Shown one piece after another: positions 17,369 to 26,071 of a stretch of 64,000 nt of DNA. The notes under the pieces were generated by a model that ran no database searches, had not been told where the DNA came from, and saw only the letters and a program-made list of their open reading frames with translations. This DNA comes from Luteibacter rhizovicinus DSM 16549. GTDB taxonomy: Bacteria > Pseudomonadota > Gammaproteobacteria > Xanthomonadales > Rhodanobacteraceae. Within the stretch, counting starts at the first letter, position 1. Each line of letters begins with the position of its first letter. The translations under genes and the position numbers were made by a program. Where the stretch lies: the NCBI RefSeq assembly GCF_001887595.1, contig NZ_CP017480.1, positions 2,818,001 through 2,882,000 on the forward strand. The letters are read 5' to 3'.

Positions 17369-18345
17369 GCTGAAGCCTCCGGGGCGATGTCGGCAACGCA
17401 GCGAAAGCCGATATGGCTGGTGGACGTATCGATGGGGTGGGGGTAGCGCGCCGCCGGTCGATAACGCTGGCAGTAGTTCAGCGCACACAGGTGCGACCCG
17501 CCCTTGAGGACGCGTCTTGGGATGGCGGGTCCCGCGGTGCGGGCGTCGTGGCTGTGCTCCCGGCTCCCGCCGCGGGGATTGGCCGGTACGCAGCAGGCTT
17601 TTTGTACCTCGGCGGCGTGGGTGGCTCGGTACCAGTCGGCCGTCCATTCCCAGGTGTTGCCGACCATGTCGACGAGACCATAGCCGTTCGCGGGATACGA
17701 GCCGACCGGCGAAGTCCGCTCGAAGCCGTCGTCCGCCGTGTTCTCGTACGGAAAGCGACCTTGCCAGTAATTGGCCATGAAGTGACCCGCGGGTTCGAGG
17801 AAATCGCCCCAGGCGTACTCCGCCTGGTCGAGGCCGCCTCGCGCGGCAAACTCCCACTCGGCTTCGGTGGGCAGGCGCTTGCCTGCCCAGGCCGCATAAG
17901 CCTCGGCGTCGGCGGCGGTGACGTGCACGACGGGATGATCGTCGAGGTCGTCGAGATCGCTGTCCGGACCGGTCGGGTGTCGCCAGTCGGCACCGAGCAC
18001 GAATCGCCACCAGCGATCGATCTGCATGGGTACCGGACCGGGCGGCTGTATGAAGACGAGCGAACCCGGATGCAGCATGTCGGCGAGAGCGCCCGGATAG
18101 TCCTCGGCGCGTGGCGGAATCTCGGCGAAGGTGACGTACCCCGTGGCCTTCACGAAGCGGGCGAACTGCGCATTCGTTACCGGGGTGCGATCGATCAGGA
18201 AGGAGCTCACGCGCACGCGGTGCACGGGCTGTTCCTCGGGATAAAATCGGTCCGATCCCATGCGAAACAGGCCGCCCTCCAGTCGGACCATGCCATCGTT
18301 CTCCGGCGTGGTGACGAAGCGGCGCGCAGGATCGGCGAGGGCCAT
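17365..18345 (-). CDS. Formylglycine-generating enzyme (sulfatase-activating)
   Basis: The 326-residue protein has the FGE-sulfatase fold: EGGLFRMGSDRFYPEEQPVHRV, DRTPVTNAQFARFVKATGY, KRLPTEAEWEFAARGG and DMVGNTWEWTADWY. Near the C-terminus KGGSHLCALNYCQRYRPAAR holds the cysteine pair C287/C292. This spacing matches the catalytic copper-binding pair of aerobic FGE (C336/C341 in human SUMF1), so I call a true FGE rather than a generic family member. The chosen ATG has GGGAG 9 bases upstream. marC follows by 4-base overlap. Its likely client is the sulfatase at 28976-30583. A regulatory box lies 184 bases upstream. Confidence 0.9.
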   Translation of the reverse strand: MALADPARRFVTTPENDGMVRLEGGLFRMGSDRFYPEEQPVHRVRVSSFLIDRTPVTNAQFARFVKATGYVTFAEIPPRAEDYPGALADMLHPGSLVFIQPPGPVPMQIDRWWRFVLGADWRHPTGPDSDLDDLDDHPVVHVTAADAEAYAAWAGKRLPTEAEWEFAARGGLDQAEYAWGDFLEPAGHFMANYWQGRFPYENTADDGFERTSPVGSYPANGYGLVDMVGNTWEWTADWYRATHAAEVQKACCVPANPRGGSREHSHDARTAGPAIPRRVLKGGSHLCALNYCQRYRPAARYPHPIDTSTSHIGFRCVADIAPEASA

Positions 18346-18528
18346 GAGCACTCCCTGGAGGTTGCCTCGATAAAGAACCCGTCCACCACACCGACGGCAG
18401 ACCACCGGGGGTGGTGGTGGCCATGTTCCGTGTTCCGCCGGGCGTGGCGAACGGGAAAAGGATGTCGGCTTGCATGCTCGCGCGTCGACCGGCCGCGTGC
18501 GACCGAGGAACTACGGTCCCGCCCCCAA

Positions 18529-18538
18529 GTAGAACTAC
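18529..18538. promoter_or_regulatory. Island box 1 (upstream of FGE-marC)
   Basis: GTAGAACTAC is a perfect 10-bp palindrome. On the coding strand it reads GTAGTTCTACTTG and sits 184 bases before the FGE start, overlapping the end of the receiver gene. A partial copy (GGAACTACGG) lies 20 bases further toward FGE. Confidence 0.6.
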
Positions 18539-18966
18539 GGTGTGTCGGGATAGCCGGCGCGGACCGAGCATGAGACGTAGGCATCGCCGCGGAGTGCCGC
18601 GTGCACGGCATCGAGCAGGTCCTCGCCGGCGGATGCCTTCACGACGAACGCGCTGCCGACGGAAAGCGCCCGCCGGGCAACGCTGGCATCGTCGTGACAA
18701 CTGACGAAAATCACGGGCAGGCCGGGGCAGTTGACGGCGATGCGGCGTGCCGCCTCCAGGCCATCCATGCCCGGCATGGCGATGTCGGTGACGACAGCGT
18801 CGGGCCGGAGGATCTCGACCAGCGAGACGAGCGCGACGCCGTTGCCGACCACGCCGACCACGTCGAAGTCTTCGCGCAGCAGGCGCTCGATTTCCAGCGC
18901 GGTCTGCGGATGGTCGTCCGCAAGAACAACGCTGGCCCTGAAACGTGTGTGGCGTAAGTCGTCCAT
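18535..18966 (-). CDS. Receiver-only response regulator
   Basis: The 143-residue protein is a CheY-like receiver of the NarL type: VVLADDHPQTALEIERLL with the acidic pair, phosphoacceptor Asp61 in VVTDIAMPGMDGLEAARR, the Ser of FVSCHDD and Lys in FVVKASAGEDLLDAV. It stops right after the receiver, so it has no helix-turn-helix. It may act by protein contact or as a phosphate sink for the neighbouring kinase. The chosen ATG gives MDDLRHTRF; the frame extends 16 residues further without support. It lies just downstream of the LuxR-type regulator on the same strand, with its own box in the gap. Confidence 0.85.
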   Translation of the reverse strand: MDDLRHTRFRASVVLADDHPQTALEIERLLREDFDVVGVVGNGVALVSLVEILRPDAVVTDIAMPGMDGLEAARRIAVNCPGLPVIFVSCHDDASVARRALSVGSAFVVKASAGEDLLDAVHAALRGDAYVSCSVRAGYPDTP

Positions 18967-19028
18967 GAGAGTCACTCTCCACCTGGCAGCGCATGCGGAC
19001 CAGCGTAAAGCCACGCGACTACTGCTGC

Positions 19029-19038
19029 GTATATCTAC
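19029..19038. promoter_or_regulatory. Island box 2 (upstream of receiver gene)
   Basis: GTATATCTAC followed by TTCC; 62 bases separate it from the start of the receiver-only gene. It sits in the short gap after the kinase/regulator pair. Confidence 0.5.
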
Positions 19039-19053
19039 TTCCGTGTTTCCCGG

Positions 19054-19707
19054 TCAGAACAGCAGGCCGAGGTCCTCCGATCGGCGCACCAACTCGAGTG
19101 TGCTGTGCACGTCCAGGATCTGCATGATGGTGTACTTGTGGGCTTCGACGGTGCGCACCGAAAGCCCCAGCTGCGCCGCAATCTGCTTGGAACGCAGGCC
19201 GGAGCCGACCAGGCGCAACACTTCGCGCTGTTTCGGCGTGAGTTCGTGCAGATCGGCCATGCGACCGCGCAGGTAGCGTGCCCCCAGCGAAGGGGTGACA
19301 TACGTGCCGCCGGCAAGCACCTGGCGCAGCGCGCTGAGCAGTTCGTCGCCGGCGGACACCTTCAGGACGTAACCGTTGGCGCCCGACCGCATGGCCGAGG
19401 CGGCCAGGGCGGGCTCGGCATGCATGGTAAGGAAGACGAAGGGCGTGCTGTCCCCGCGGGCACGCAGGGTCTTGAGCACTTCGAGGCCATTGCCACCGGG
19501 CATGTTGATGTCGGAGAGGATCAGGTCCGGGTTTTCGCGCTCGATGATGTCGAGCAGGCTGCGACCGTCCTGGGCCAGGGCGACCAGCTCGAAGTCGTCG
19601 TCGAGCAGGCGCTCGATCCCTTCGGCGACCATGCGGTGGTCATCGGCAAAGACGATGCGCGGCAACGCCTCGCAGCTCAACTCGTTTCCAACGGAATGCG
19701 CAGACAT
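19054..19707 (-). CDS. NarL/FixJ-type response regulator with LuxR HTH
   Basis: The 217-residue protein has an N-terminal receiver (FADDHRMVAEGIERLL, phosphoacceptor Asp66 in LILSDINMPGGNG, Lys in GYVLKVSAGDELL). The C-terminal LuxR helix-turn-helix is LTPKQREVLRLVGSGLRSKQIAAQLGLSVRTVEAHK in content. Its start lies inside the 3' end of the histidine kinase gene (31-base overlap), so they form a two-component pair. It is the best candidate to bind the TAC-YY-M type box found across the island, since NarL-family heptamers have the form TACYYMT (established for NarL; inference here). Confidence 0.93.
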   Translation of the reverse strand: MSAHSVGNELSCEALPRIVFADDHRMVAEGIERLLDDDFELVALAQDGRSLLDIIERENPDLILSDINMPGGNGLEVLKTLRARGDSTPFVFLTMHAEPALAASAMRSGANGYVLKVSAGDELLSALRQVLAGGTYVTPSLGARYLRGRMADLHELTPKQREVLRLVGSGLRSKQIAAQLGLSVRTVEAHKYTIMQILDVHSTLELVRRSEDLGLLF

Positions 19708-21263
19708 AGATCCACTCCCTTCCCCGGTGCAGTACGCAACTCGAAGCTGCCCCCCAGCAGCTTCGCTCGTTCGTTCATGCTGATCAGGCCGATGCCTGGC
19801 CCCGTCGATGGCAAGATCTCGGGATCGATGCCCTTACCGTCGTCGAAAATCCACAGCGAAGCAAGTCCGCTGGTCACGGACGCCTTGATGGTGACCTGGC
19901 TTGCATCGGCGTGACGCAACGCGTTCGTCAATGCTTCCTGGGTGACCCGGTAGAAACAAAGCGCGATATCCGCCGAGAGCACATCGATGGCACGGTCCGC
20001 GATGAAGACCACGTGTGGCGCCCGCGGACGGCGCGAGGTATGGCACAGCGCTTCGAGCGAATCGCGTAAGCCCGCATGGTGCAGGCAGCTGGGGTGAAGC
20101 TCGTGTGAGAGTTGGCGCACATCCTCGGACAAGGCGATCACCTGGTGCTGGATGTGGTTGACCTCGGCCTGTATCGCCGGTGCAACACGTCGGCGCAACG
20201 AGCTGAGGCCGATCGATGCCGCGGCCAGGCGCTGGTTGATGTCGTCGTGGAGGTCGCGCGCGAGGCGGGCGCGTTCCTGTTCCTGGGTGGCGATGAGCCG
20301 TCCGGTCATCTCGCGCAGCTCGTCATGGGCATGGCTCAAGGCGCGACGGCTGGCGAAACGCTGCTCGACGACCACGCCGAGTGTCAGTGCGGACAGGGCC
20401 GCGGTCAGGGTCCAGAGCTGCAGGGCGAGCGTCGTCTGTTGCGGCGTGGCGGCCATGAAAGGGCCGTGGCCACCGATGCTCAGGTGTCCGGCCATGATCA
20501 CGATGACGAAGACGGCGATGGAGCTGCCGGTCATCTGTGCCCGGATGATCGCCGCGATGATGATCGGCGCCGGCGCGAGGCAGAGTACGGGCACGAGCTC
20601 CGCATGATTCCCGTAGCCGTACCAGATGACGCCGAGCAGGGCGATCGAGACGACCATGAGCAGGTAGAACTCGGTGGGCAGTCGCGGTTCGTGGCGCACG
20701 GCCGCGTCCGGACTTCGCACGCTCACCCAGACCGGGACGTACAGCACGTAGCCAAGGGCATGGGCGAGTGCGATGTTCGGCCAGTCGCTGAGGATCGAGC
20801 CGCGAAACGACGTGTAGCGACTCGCGTGCTCGATGAGCGTCGCGCATACGGCGGGCAGGGTAATGACGGCGACCGCCGCGAAAATATAGAGCCGCGTGAA
20901 ATCCTCCAGCGGCGGGACACGCGAGGGCACACGCTGGAGCAGCCACGCGGCGACCGGCGTGAGCAACACGGCTGGCGACACGACCAGGGCGGTATCCGCC
21001 AGCGGCAGCCCGAAACTCACGCCAGTGACGACCAGGCCCATCAGTGCGGCGCCCATCAACGCCGGCCACATCCGTCGCGGCGTGGCGAGCAGGGCGCCGA
21101 GCAGGACGGCCCCCGGGAACCAGACGATATGCGTGCCGCCCTGATGGCTCCACAAGGCGGCCGAGAGCAGCTGCGCAACGATGGCGCCCACGAAAACGCC
21201 CCCGCACCAATGGGCCGCGCTCTGCGTCGATGCCAAGGTCTGCGTCATCGCCTCTCCCGCCAC
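19677..21263 (-). CDS. Membrane sensor histidine kinase (MASE1-like, HisKA_3)
   Basis: The 528-residue protein has eight or so hydrophobic helices in residues 20-300, MASE1-like in layout (GGTHIVWFPGAVLLGALLATPRRMW). A HisKA_3 dimerisation helix follows with His339 in RARLARDLHDDINQRLAAAS, then an HATPase domain with the N box QEALTNALRHADAS and G boxes DDGKGID and GPGIGLISMNERAKLLGG. The signal is unknown. It is paired with the overlapping NarL-type regulator. A second ATG at residue 6 is an alternative start. Its promoter shares the 226-base gap with the divergent patatin gene. Confidence 0.92.
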   Translation of the reverse strand: MAGEAMTQTLASTQSAAHWCGGVFVGAIVAQLLSAALWSHQGGTHIVWFPGAVLLGALLATPRRMWPALMGAALMGLVVTGVSFGLPLADTALVVSPAVLLTPVAAWLLQRVPSRVPPLEDFTRLYIFAAVAVITLPAVCATLIEHASRYTSFRGSILSDWPNIALAHALGYVLYVPVWVSVRSPDAAVRHEPRLPTEFYLLMVVSIALLGVIWYGYGNHAELVPVLCLAPAPIIIAAIIRAQMTGSSIAVFVIVIMAGHLSIGGHGPFMAATPQQTTLALQLWTLTAALSALTLGVVVEQRFASRRALSHAHDELREMTGRLIATQEQERARLARDLHDDINQRLAAASIGLSSLRRRVAPAIQAEVNHIQHQVIALSEDVRQLSHELHPSCLHHAGLRDSLEALCHTSRRPRAPHVVFIADRAIDVLSADIALCFYRVTQEALTNALRHADASQVTIKASVTSGLASLWIFDDGKGIDPEILPSTGPGIGLISMNERAKLLGGSFELRTAPGKGVDLCLRIPLETS

Positions 21264-21395
21264 CTCGTCACGGTGGCCCCCGAACAGCTGTCATGACTTC
21301 AAAGGGCGGCCCCTGCCACACCCCCGGAGGACTATACGCGTGCATCGGGCCAAGAGTGTCTTTGCCCCTCGGTCGGCCGTCCCACTTCTGTCTAA

Positions 21396-21405
21396 GTAGT
21401 TCTGC
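21396..21405. promoter_or_regulatory. Island box 3 (kinase / patatin divergent gap)
   Basis: GTAGTTCTGC preceded by TAA. It lies 84 bases before the patatin start codon and 132 bases before the kinase start. Confidence 0.6.
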
Positions 21406-21489
21406 GCAGTTCCCGGGTCCGGTTCTTCGCTGCCCTGCACGGTCGGTCTGTCCGACACTGCGGAACCGATCGCGACAAGGGCAACCCGC

Positions 21490-23730
21490 ATGCACCTGTC
21501 TACCCCGTGGCTTTCGACGCTGGCAGCCTGCCTCTTGCTCGGCACGGCGAGCGTGCACGCCGCCCCACGCGATCCCTCACCGTGCATCGGCCTGGTCCTC
21601 GGCGGGGGCGGTGCACGGGGTGCCGCCCACATCGGCGTGATCCAGGTGCTCGAGCGCGAGCACATCCCCATCTGTCGCATCGCAGGCACCAGCATGGGCT
21701 CGATCGTCGGCGGCCTTTACGCGGCCGGTTACAGCTCCGACGAGATGGCCAATGTGATCGGGCAACTCGACTGGAAGGACCTGTTTTCCGACGATCCGGA
21801 CCGCGTCGAGGAGCCTATGCGCCGGAAAGATGCCGATTATCGGTATCTGCTGAACTTCGAGGTCGGCTACAAGAACGGCCATATCGTCACGCCCGCCGGT
21901 GTCGTCCAGGGCCAGAAGCTGCTTCTTCTGCTGCGTCGCCTGTTGCTGTCGACCTGGAACGTGACGGACTTCGACGACCTCCCGGTGCCGTTCCGCGCCG
22001 TGGCGACCGACATCGTGGCAGGCCAACCGGTCGTGTTCTCCCACGGCGACCTGCCGCTGGCGATTCGTTCGAGCATGTCCGTGCCGGGGGCATTCGCGCC
22101 GACCAATGTCGACGGGAAACTGCTGGTCGACGGCGGGCTGATGGACAACGTCCCGATCGACGTGGTGCGCGACATGGGCGCTGACCGGTTGATTGTCGTG
22201 GATGTGGGGTCGCCCCTGGCCGAGCAGTCGACCTTGACCAACCCCGTCGCCCTGCTCAACCAGATGGTCAGTGCGTTGATGGCAGAGAAGACGGCCCGAC
22301 AACTGGCCGCGTTGAACGACAGGGACATCCTTATCCGGCCGGCCCTGGGCAAGCTGGGAGCCGGCGAGTTCAATCGGGCGCAAGAGGCGATCGCCATCGG
22401 CCGCGCCGCCGCGGAGGCCGCGCTTCCGCGTCTTCGTCAACTCACCGCGTCGCCGTCGTCCTGGCAGGCATTCGAAGAAAACCATCGCCAGCGCAGCTTC
22501 GATCCGAAGCTGGTGGCCTTCATCGATGTCGATACCAAGAGCACGGCCAGCGGTCAGTTCGCCGCCAATCGCCTGAAACCGGAGGTCGGCAAGGTCTTCG
22601 ATCCGAAGGATGTCGAACAGCGCATCGGCGGCATTTACGGGCAGGGTGGCTTCCAGCAGGTGGACTACCACCTCGTCGAGCGCGGGGAAGATCGTGGCAT
22701 CCGCCTGACGCCGGTAGACAAGTCGTGGGGGCCGATCTACGGGAAGATGGGCTTCCAGCTCGACGACGATTTCAACGGCCGCAGCGAATACCTGATCTCG
22801 GCAGAGATCACCGCGGCCAACCTCAACGACAGCGGCGGCGAGTGGCGCAACACGCTATGGAGCGGCCGCATCGGCGGCATACGATCGGAGTTCTATCAGC
22901 CGTTCGGACAAGGCGCGACAGCCTATGTCATGCCGTTCGCGGTACTACGCAACGAGGACGTACCGGTCTTCGACCATGGCGCCGATCACCAGCTGGCGGA
23001 ATACCGCATCCGTCGTCGCAATGCAGGCTTCGAACTCGGCTGGACGCCGGCGTCCTACTGGCGCGTCTCGACCGTCTTCGCGCGCGGAAGGGACAACGGG
23101 GATCTCCGCGTGGGGACGCCGACGACGTTCCCGAGCGGCTCTTCGGACTTCGCCTCGCTCGGTGTCAAGGTGGACTGGGACAGCCTGGACAACGCGGCGT
23201 TTCCCACCCGTGGTGCGCACGTCAACCTCGATTACGAGAGCTACAGGCCGGTACTCGGCGGGGACGTGAAGGGCGATGTGGCACGTCTCGTCGCCGACTG
23301 GGTACCGAACCTGGGCATGAGCGACGGACGCTATCACCTCCTGCTCGGCGTGCGTGCTTCGAGTGCCGTCGACAACTCGAATTTTTTCGAGGCCCAGGAC
23401 TTCCTGGGTGGCTTCCTCAATCTCTCCGGCTATAGCGAACGATCGCTGAGAGGTAATCAGTCCGCCCTGGGACGCGCTGTCCTGTATCGCCGTACCGGTA
23501 ACCTCGATGCCTTGTTTTCGACGCCGATCTTCATCGGGATGAGCCTGGAAGCCGGCAACACATGGCAGAGCAAGAGCGATGTGAGCTTCGGCAACCTGAT
23601 CTATGCCGGGAGCATCTTCGCCGGCGTGCAATCGCCTTTGGGGCCGGTGTTCCTGGGACTCGGTCACGCCGCGGGTGGACACACCGCCGTGTACCTGAGC
23701 TTCGGTTCCCTGCTGAGACCGCGCTTGTGA
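21490..23730 (+). CDS. Patatin-like phospholipase with outer-membrane barrel (PlpD/type Vd-like)
   Basis: The 746-residue protein has a Sec signal (residues 1-24, ending VHA) and a patatin domain with oxyanion GGGGARG (38-44), nucleophile Ser68 in GTSMG and catalytic Asp214 in DGG. A POTRA-like segment follows (about 335-400, FVAFIDVDTKS to FQQVDYHL), then a C-terminal 16-strand-type surface-antigen barrel ending YLSFGSLLRPRL. This architecture is that of PlpD, the type Vd autotransporter that displays or releases a lipase at the cell surface. The gene sits in the island with a box 84 bases upstream. It is transcribed away from the kinase. Confidence 0.92.
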   Translation: MHLSTPWLSTLAACLLLGTASVHAAPRDPSPCIGLVLGGGGARGAAHIGVIQVLEREHIPICRIAGTSMGSIVGGLYAAGYSSDEMANVIGQLDWKDLFSDDPDRVEEPMRRKDADYRYLLNFEVGYKNGHIVTPAGVVQGQKLLLLLRRLLLSTWNVTDFDDLPVPFRAVATDIVAGQPVVFSHGDLPLAIRSSMSVPGAFAPTNVDGKLLVDGGLMDNVPIDVVRDMGADRLIVVDVGSPLAEQSTLTNPVALLNQMVSALMAEKTARQLAALNDRDILIRPALGKLGAGEFNRAQEAIAIGRAAAEAALPRLRQLTASPSSWQAFEENHRQRSFDPKLVAFIDVDTKSTASGQFAANRLKPEVGKVFDPKDVEQRIGGIYGQGGFQQVDYHLVERGEDRGIRLTPVDKSWGPIYGKMGFQLDDDFNGRSEYLISAEITAANLNDSGGEWRNTLWSGRIGGIRSEFYQPFGQGATAYVMPFAVLRNEDVPVFDHGADHQLAEYRIRRRNAGFELGWTPASYWRVSTVFARGRDNGDLRVGTPTTFPSGSSDFASLGVKVDWDSLDNAAFPTRGAHVNLDYESYRPVLGGDVKGDVARLVADWVPNLGMSDGRYHLLLGVRASSAVDNSNFFEAQDFLGGFLNLSGYSERSLRGNQSALGRAVLYRRTGNLDALFSTPIFIGMSLEAGNTWQSKSDVSFGNLIYAGSIFAGVQSPLGPVFLGLGHAAGGHTAVYLSFGSLLRPRL

Positions 23731-23735
23731 GGCCG

Positions 23736-23745
23736 GTAGTTTTAC
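23736..23745. promoter_or_regulatory. Island box 4 (upstream of outer-membrane channel gene)
   Basis: GTAGTTTTAC followed by CTATGCG, immediately after the patatin stop and 87 bases before the next start codon. Confidence 0.6.
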
Positions 23746-23832
23746 CTATGCGTACAGGGTGAAAGTTCGCTTATCGCACGGGTGCGTGGGCCGCACTCTG
23801 CGTATACCGTCAACGATGCCGGATCGTGACCA

Positions 23833-24777
23833 ATGAACCGTCGACTCGTCTTTGCCCTGATCGCCACGGCGTTGTCGCCGGTAGCGGCGCACGCCACGGA
23901 AGCCGCACTGGGCCGTTCGATCACGGGTGCGCAGGTCACGCCCTATGTCGGCATCATTCCGCCGACACCGGGGCTGAACGTCTCCGTGAGCTACATCAAT
24001 TACGACGGCAGTATCGGTGCGAGCCGGCCGGTGCCGATCGGCGGCAGTACGGCGCTGAACCTGCACGCCAAGGTCGATCTCTATGCGGCGACTTTCGCGT
24101 ACATCTGGGATACGGGGAAGGGACGCTGGAACTTCGCCACCATGTTCACCGTGCCTTACATCCGTCCTTCCGTGTCGGCGTCACTTTTCGTCGGCCAGCG
24201 CTCCGGCAGTGTGAATGACCGGGCGTCCGGCCTTTTCGACCTGTACTTTGCACCGGTGATCGCCAGCTACCACGTGAGCGAAGTCGAACATTGGTCATTC
24301 GGCGTGTATGTCTACGCGCCTACCGCGGACTACGAGAAGAACCGGCTGGCAAACAAAGGCCTGAATATCTGGACGTATACGCCGGCCGTCGGATACACGC
24401 ATCTCTACGACAAGGGAAGCATCGAATTCAGTGCCCTGGCCGGTATCGACTTCTACTCGAAGAATCACGCCACCGACTATCAGAACGGCGCCGTCTTCCA
24501 CCTCGACCTGCTGGCCATGAAGCGCACGCCGGGTGGCTGGGGCTTTGGCGGCGTCATCGGTGTGATTCGCCAGATCGATGACGACAAGGGGGCGACGGCG
24601 GATCGACTCAATGGTTTCAAGGGCCGTTCGTATGGCGCCGGGCCTGCGCTTGCTTACAAAAAATCCTTCAGCAAGGAAAGCAGCATCGATTTCACCCTGC
24701 GCTGGGTCAAGGAGTTCGATGTGAAGAACCGGATCAAGGGCGAGCCGCTTGTGCTGAATATCAATCTCGCGCTCTGA
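23833..24777 (+). CDS. Outer-membrane channel, MetA-pathway/SphA-type (COG4313-like)
   Basis: The 314-residue exported beta-barrel has a signal peptide of residues 1-21 (ending AHA). Amphipathic strands follow, such as AATFAYIWDTGKGRWNFATMF and WTYTPAVGYTHLYDKGSIEFSALAG, ending with a terminal aromatic-type strand LVLNINLAL. The pattern matches the 'phenol MetA degradation' outer-membrane family, which is thought to move hydrophobic molecules. No degradation genes are nearby, so the name should not be taken as a pathway. A NarL-type regulator follows after 5 bases, in one transcript. Confidence 0.82.
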   Translation: MNRRLVFALIATALSPVAAHATEAALGRSITGAQVTPYVGIIPPTPGLNVSVSYINYDGSIGASRPVPIGGSTALNLHAKVDLYAATFAYIWDTGKGRWNFATMFTVPYIRPSVSASLFVGQRSGSVNDRASGLFDLYFAPVIASYHVSEVEHWSFGVYVYAPTADYEKNRLANKGLNIWTYTPAVGYTHLYDKGSIEFSALAGIDFYSKNHATDYQNGAVFHLDLLAMKRTPGGWGFGGVIGVIRQIDDDKGATADRLNGFKGRSYGAGPALAYKKSFSKESSIDFTLRWVKEFDVKNRIKGEPLVLNINLAL

Positions 24778-24782
24778 CGACG

Positions 24783-25460
24783 ATGCACGAGCTACGCGAA
24801 GGCCCAGCCCTGGCGGTCGATGTCGTCGTCGCCGATCACCACCGTGTGGTGGCGGAAGGGGTATCGGCCTTGCTTGCGCCGCACGTCCGTTCCGTCGTCC
24901 TGGTGTATTCGGCCAGCGCGCTGCTCGAATGCGTGAAGCCTGGCATGGTGATCGTCGGTGACATCGACCTGCCCGACATGCCTGGCCTCGAACCCGTCCG
25001 GCGGATCGCCGAGCGTCGCGACGGCAGCCGCTTCATCATCCTTTCGGGTCATGACGAGCCGCTGATCGTGCAGGACGCGATGCAATCGGGTGCCTGGGCG
25101 TATGTGCTGAAGCAGTCACCACGCAACGAATTACTGGATGCCGTCAGGGACGTCCTGGACGGTCATCGCTACGTCAGCCCGGGTTTGATGGCAGCGCTGG
25201 TCAACGCACCACCTTCCGTCCATCGCCTGACCCGTCGCCAGCGCGAGGTGCTCGAACGGATGGCCAATGGCCTGCGAGCCAGCGACATCGCCATCGAACT
25301 CGGCATCTCGGTGCGGACCGTGGAGAGTCATCGGCAATCGCTACTGGATCTGTTCCATGTGCACAGCGGCGTCGCGCTGGTGCGCGAAGCGATTCGCATG
25401 GGACTGATCCGTGATCCGGGCGGTCCCTACACGGCGGCGAGGGACGAGAGCACACCGTAG
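24783..25460 (+). CDS. Second NarL/FixJ-type response regulator with LuxR HTH
   Basis: The 225-residue protein has an N-terminal receiver (VVVADHHRVVAEGVSALL, Asp60 in VIVGDIDLPDMPG, Lys in AYVLKQSPRNELL). The LuxR-type HTH is LTRRQREVLERMANGLRASDIAIELGISVRTVESHR in content. The usual acidic pair is weakened (DHH instead of DDH), which may alter phosphorylation. No kinase lies beside it; it could share the MASE1-like kinase at 19677-21263. It is co-transcribed with the channel gene before it and probably the lipoprotein after it. Confidence 0.92.
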   Translation: MHELREGPALAVDVVVADHHRVVAEGVSALLAPHVRSVVLVYSASALLECVKPGMVIVGDIDLPDMPGLEPVRRIAERRDGSRFIILSGHDEPLIVQDAMQSGAWAYVLKQSPRNELLDAVRDVLDGHRYVSPGLMAALVNAPPSVHRLTRRQREVLERMANGLRASDIAIELGISVRTVESHRQSLLDLFHVHSGVALVREAIRMGLIRDPGGPYTAARDESTP

Positions 25461-25489
25461 AAGCCGTCATCATCCGAGGAGCTCCGATC

Positions 25490-26071
25490 ATGAAATACCG
25501 TGCAAGCCTCATCGTCGCCCTGCTGCTGTCGGCCTGCGCCACGTTCAGTGTCACCAACGAATGGAAGGACCCGAGCTGGTCCGGCCCGCCGGCCTCGAAC
25601 ATCCTGGTGATCGGTGTCGCACGCAGCGACACCATGCGCCGGCTGTTCGAGGATACCTTCGCCCGTGACCTCAGCGCCGCCGGGGTACGCGCGGAGGCAA
25701 GCTACGCGGCCATCCCGTCCGGCCACGACGGCTCGGCGAAACTCGGCGACGTGGTCCGCAGTACCGGCAGCGACGCGGTACTGGTCACACGCGTCCAGCG
25801 CGTGGAAGATCGCATCAATGTGACGCCGACCGGCCCGGGTCCAGGCTACGGCGGCTTCTACGGCTGGTATGGCGGTGCCTGGGACAACACGCCCGAGATC
25901 ACCCAGACCACGGTCGTCACCCTGGAGACCAGCCTGTGGGATGTGCGCAGCCAGAAACTGGTCTGGACCGTGACCACGCAGGGACTGGCGAGCAACGACA
26001 TTCCCAAGGCGACCAACGAGCTGTCGAAGACCCTCATCCCCAAGATGAAGGCCGACGGCGTCATCCGCTAG
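25490..26071 (+). CDS. DUF4136-like lipoprotein
   Basis: The 193-residue protein has a signal ending in lipobox LLSAC (Cys16). The mature part has the DUF4136-like opening VTNEWKDPSWSGPPASNILVIGVA, a glycine-rich loop (GPGPGYGGFYGWYGGAW) and a C-terminal segment KATNELSKTLIPKMKADGVI. GAGGA precedes the ATG. Function unknown; outer-membrane-associated. Its stop codon shares the four bases CTAG with the stop of the convergent DUF202 gene. Confidence 0.8.
   Translation: MKYRASLIVALLLSACATFSVTNEWKDPSWSGPPASNILVIGVARSDTMRRLFEDTFARDLSAAGVRAEASYAAIPSGHDGSAKLGDVVRSTGSDAVLVTRVQRVEDRINVTPTGPGPGYGGFYGWYGGAWDNTPEITQTTVVTLETSLWDVRSQKLVWTVTTQGLASNDIPKATNELSKTLIPKMKADGVIR

Noticed and set aside
16697..18994. 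A single 765-residue protein on the minus strand
   Set aside because: Only the last 223 residues look like a protein (MarC); the rest is an Arg/Pro-rich out-of-frame reading over the FGE and receiver genes.
23833..24777. Phenol degradation pathway
   Set aside because: Only the outer-membrane family name suggests it; no oxygenase or catechol genes are present.
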